From a virus, in IMG/VR virus record IMGVR_UViG_3300030406_002796, positions 1-52,397 of that record: a stretch of 52,397 nt of DNA; one strand, written 5' to 3'. This document shows positions 50,308-52,397 of the stretch, piece by piece (positions within the stretch are counted from its first letter, which is position 1; each line of letters begins with the position of its first letter). The notes below the pieces were generated by a model. It saw nothing but the letters and a program-made list of their open reading frames with translations, did not search any database and had not been told where the DNA came from. Position numbers and translations under genes: made by a program.

Positions 50308-51351
50308 ATGAAAAATTTATTATTATTATTTCTGTTGGTTAGTACTATAAGTACGGCACAGATAAAAGATTTTTTTCAGTACTCAACCTTTTACTCATCG
50401 ATGTCTATGAATACGTCGTTTGTTGAGAGAGAGGACTATAGAGCTGTAAACAAGGGTTATGAAGACATAACTGAAATTAATGCGTACGATTACAATTTAA
50501 CGTTAGGATTACGCAAAATAGCTAGATTTGATTATGAGACAAAAAGACAAACATGGTACACTGGAACCGAAAGAAATACTGCAGACAATGTTACTATTGG
50601 TAATGCTAATGGCTGGGAGTATTTGTTTAATTATTCTTTTATACGTAATCGTGGTGAAAAGTTTACTGAGCAAAATTTTTGGTTACGTTACTTGGGTGAT
50701 TGGTTTGTGGTTAAAGCACAGTACGCGGATAATGAAAGGGTAAACTTAAGGTATTCATCGTTAGATTATAGAATAAGATTTAACAAAGGTAACTGGGATT
50801 TTACTATTGGAACTATATTTAGAGTACATCCAGTATATGGAGTAAATCCTATTGAAGATTTTTGGATACCAGGTGAAAGTACGTTTCAAGATTTAGCAGG
50901 AGACTTTGGTTACGTACCACAACCTTGGAATCAAGGTTTTTATATAGACCAAAATTGGTACGACGTTAGTGGTGGAGACTCAGTGCTAGTAGCTACTTCT
51001 AACGATGAGTTCTTTAATCATTACTTTGGCGACGCGGTTGCTAGATACAACGAGCGTGAACTTGAAAAATTAGGTATGCAAAAAGAATTAAGTGCTGTTA
51101 TTGGTGTTGCTTATTATAAGTATACACCTAACTTTTGGCTACATACATGGTATAATTTTTTACCATACCATAAAGGATTAGATGATTACTCGTATGAATA
51201 CGAAGACAGTATGGCAGAGTGGGATGCTGGTATTATATTTGGAACTAAGATAACTAGAAGTTTAGGTCTATTTGTAGAAGGTACTCACATGAGATACTGG
51301 GGTAAAGAAATATACGAAGTAAAATTTGGGTTTAACTATTTAATATTTTAA
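50308..51351 (+). CDS. Exported outer-membrane beta-barrel-type protein
   Basis: I chose the start MKNLLLLFLLVSTISTAQIK because it gives a classical Bacteroidetes signal peptide (hydrophobic core, then STAQ cleavage). The longer frame would add ten residues before it. The mature protein (about 329 residues) alternates aromatic residues in strands and ends in FGFNYLIF with a C-terminal Phe, the usual sign of an outer-membrane beta-barrel. It lies 2 bases before the next exported protein. A phage-borne barrel could block receptor sites for other phages or modify the envelope. No domain is recognised. Confidence 0.78.
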   Translation: MKNLLLLFLLVSTISTAQIKDFFQYSTFYSSMSMNTSFVEREDYRAVNKGYEDITEINAYDYNLTLGLRKIARFDYETKRQTWYTGTERNTADNVTIGNANGWEYLFNYSFIRNRGEKFTEQNFWLRYLGDWFVVKAQYADNERVNLRYSSLDYRIRFNKGNWDFTIGTIFRVHPVYGVNPIEDFWIPGESTFQDLAGDFGYVPQPWNQGFYIDQNWYDVSGGDSVLVATSNDEFFNHYFGDAVARYNERELEKLGMQKELSAVIGVAYYKYTPNFWLHTWYNFLPYHKGLDDYSYEYEDSMAEWDAGIIFGTKITRSLGLFVEGTHMRYWGKEIYEVKFGFNYLIF

Positions 51352-51353
51352 TT

Positions 51354-52043
51354 ATGAAAAAATACATTATAATTTTATTTGCGTTTATAAGCTCGTTCGC
51401 TTATACGCAAGAACTAGACTTTCAAGAATTATGCATTGCATGTGCAGAGCAAAATGGTTTTTATTGTGGTGATGACCCAGCAAACTGGACACAATATTCT
51501 CCTAACGGTTGTGTACCTAATGGCCCAAATTTATTTTACTTAAACGACGGGTGGGAAGATTGTGTAGATGGTAGCGATGAAGCAAATGCTGTACCAACTT
51601 TAATAGAAGACTGCGGACCTATTGGACCTCCACCTTGTGATACAGTTTATGTAGACGTTATACAATATGAAACTATATTTGATACTATACCAGAGTATAT
51701 ATATGAAATTATAATTGATACTGTAGAAGTTGAGGTGTTTGTGCCTGAATATATTTATATTACTGATACGGTAACGGTATATGAAGATATATTAGATACT
51801 TTATTTGTTGATGTTATAGAATACGTAGATGTTTTTGTTTACGATACTATAGTACAAATAGAATACGTAGAGTTTATAGAATATGTTGACTGTGATACTG
51901 GTATGCCTTGTAGCTCTAATATACAAGAGATAATAAATAACTCTAAAAAAAATAATACAATATATAATATTAACGGGCAGGCAATAAAAGAACCAGAAGG
52001 ATTATATATTGAAGATGGTAAAATAAAACTTAAAATAAAATAG
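51354..52043 (+). CDS. Exported protein with LDLa-like domain, repeats and C-terminal sorting-like motif
   Basis: The 229 residues begin MKKYIIILFAFISSFAYTQE, a signal peptide. Residues 27-87 hold six cysteines and the sequence GWEDCVDGSDE (66-76), the calcium-binding signature of LDL-receptor class A repeats. A long Tyr/Val/Asp/Glu-rich beta repeat follows (about 95-180, with YVDVI, YIYIT, DTVTVYEDI). The end (IYNINGQAIKEPEGLYIEDG) resembles the short C-terminal sorting domain of Bacteroidetes secreted proteins of the type IX system. It appears co-transcribed with the barrel gene, so the two may work as a surface pair. Function is unknown. Confidence 0.7.
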   Translation: MKKYIIILFAFISSFAYTQELDFQELCIACAEQNGFYCGDDPANWTQYSPNGCVPNGPNLFYLNDGWEDCVDGSDEANAVPTLIEDCGPIGPPPCDTVYVDVIQYETIFDTIPEYIYEIIIDTVEVEVFVPEYIYITDTVTVYEDILDTLFVDVIEYVDVFVYDTIVQIEYVEFIEYVDCDTGMPCSSNIQEIINNSKKNNTIYNINGQAIKEPEGLYIEDGKIKLKIK

Positions 52044-52045
52044 TT

Positions 52046-52327
52046 ATGGCATTTAAAATGAAAGGTTTTTCAGGTTTTAAACTTGAAGAAGATAAAAAGT
52101 TTAAATCACGTTCATCAGACGTTATGGCTAAAGAAGGTGAATACAAAGGACAAATGGTTGATCCTAGAACAGGCATGCCTAAAGGCGTTTCTAAACCACC
52201 AAGTGACATGGAGGCAACAAACAAAGATAAAATAGATGCGTTAAGAATTAAGATGAAAAACGCTGAGCCTTTTAGTGATGAAGCAGAAAATATTAGACAA
52301 CAAATATTAAAACTAAGAGGAAAATAA
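52046..52327 (+). CDS. MAFK-tagged small basic protein
   Basis: This 93-residue protein starts MAFKMKGFSGFKLEEDKKFK, the same N-terminal tag as the proteins at 7593, 7977 and (variant) 9503. It has a VDPRTGMPKG linker and a C-terminal helical hairpin (DKIDALRIKMKNAEPFSDEA, then IRQQILKLRGK) reminiscent of the module in the SPQK proteins. It probably belongs to the same virion set. It shares a base with the next gene (TAATG). Confidence 0.68.
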   Translation: MAFKMKGFSGFKLEEDKKFKSRSSDVMAKEGEYKGQMVDPRTGMPKGVSKPPSDMEATNKDKIDALRIKMKNAEPFSDEAENIRQQILKLRGK

Positions 52328-52397
52328 TGGCAAAAGAACTTTCAGAAGAAAGCAAGTTTCAAATTAGCGTTAAAACATTAATCAGTATAGTAGTAGC
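52327..52397 (+). CDS. Start of a gene cut by the right window edge
   Basis: The first 23 codons read MAKELSEESKFQISVKTLIS followed by hydrophobic residues. This type of start occurs in small membrane or coiled-coil proteins of marine phages, but too little is visible to assign a function. Confidence 0.5.
   Translation, partial: MAKELSEESKFQISVKTLISIVV

Noticed and set aside
1-52397. Integrase, repressor, CRISPR array, insertion sequence or transposase
   Set aside because: I saw no direct-repeat arrays, terminal inverted repeats, or recombinase motifs. The gene content fits a lytic phage.

Overview
The window looks like most of the genome of a lytic, tailed, double-stranded DNA phage of a marine Bacteroidetes (flavobacterium-like) host. 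The case for this is: AT-rich coding with dominant AGA arginine codons; start codons that almost never have a Shine-Dalgarno sequence; virion proteins of a type I know from flavobacterial and uncultured marine phages (terminase, portal, capsid, giant tail protein, giant polyvalent internal protein); and two exported envelope proteins with Bacteroidetes-style signal peptides. There is no integrase, repressor, transposase or CRISPR. No sheath, baseplate or tape-measure gene is recognisable, and there are several internal-virion-type proteins, so a short-tailed (podovirus-like) particle is the best guess.

Layout. Positions 1-6.1 kb are transcribed leftward and hold about 23 small early genes, including an ATP-dependent DNA ligase cut by the left edge, zinc-ribbon proteins, tiny membrane proteins and many hypothetical proteins. 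Between them lie a clear tRNA-Arg(UCU), a tRNA-Thr-like gene, other structured RNA and seven copies of a 31-bp leftward promoter-like motif. Positions 6.1-6.38 kb are the divergent control region, with an extreme G-tract cluster. From 6.38 kb to the right edge everything is transcribed rightward.

Rightward genes in order: a probable abundant virion protein, very basic virion-type proteins sharing an N-terminal MAFK/MGFK tag, a phage GroEL-GroES pair, a second repetitive virion protein, a winged-helix protein, a holin-like protein, small virion proteins, small terminase candidate, terminase large subunit (split by a frameshift), portal, scaffold, major capsid protein, connector proteins, a 2217-residue tail protein, further tail proteins, internal virion proteins, a 2677-residue polyvalent internal protein, tail fibre, L,D-transpeptidase-like endolysin, another basic protein, the two exported envelope proteins, a second MAFK protein and a truncated last gene. 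Terminators follow the capsid gene and the next gene, and a different AT-rich motif recurs in front of late gene blocks.

How it works together (inference): the leftward genes act early from the 31-bp promoters. The rightward genes build the particle, with the phage chaperonin probably folding capsid or tail proteins, and the endolysin and holin release it. The most unusual parts are the exported pair at 50.3-52.0 kb, the GroEL-GroES pair, the structured-RNA block at 1.64-1.95 kb, two 40-nt tRNA-like minihelices, the G-tract, the SPQK/MAFK basic proteins, and a kinase inserted into a HAD phosphatase inside the giant protein. Function names rest on motifs and remembered family resemblance only; no search was run.
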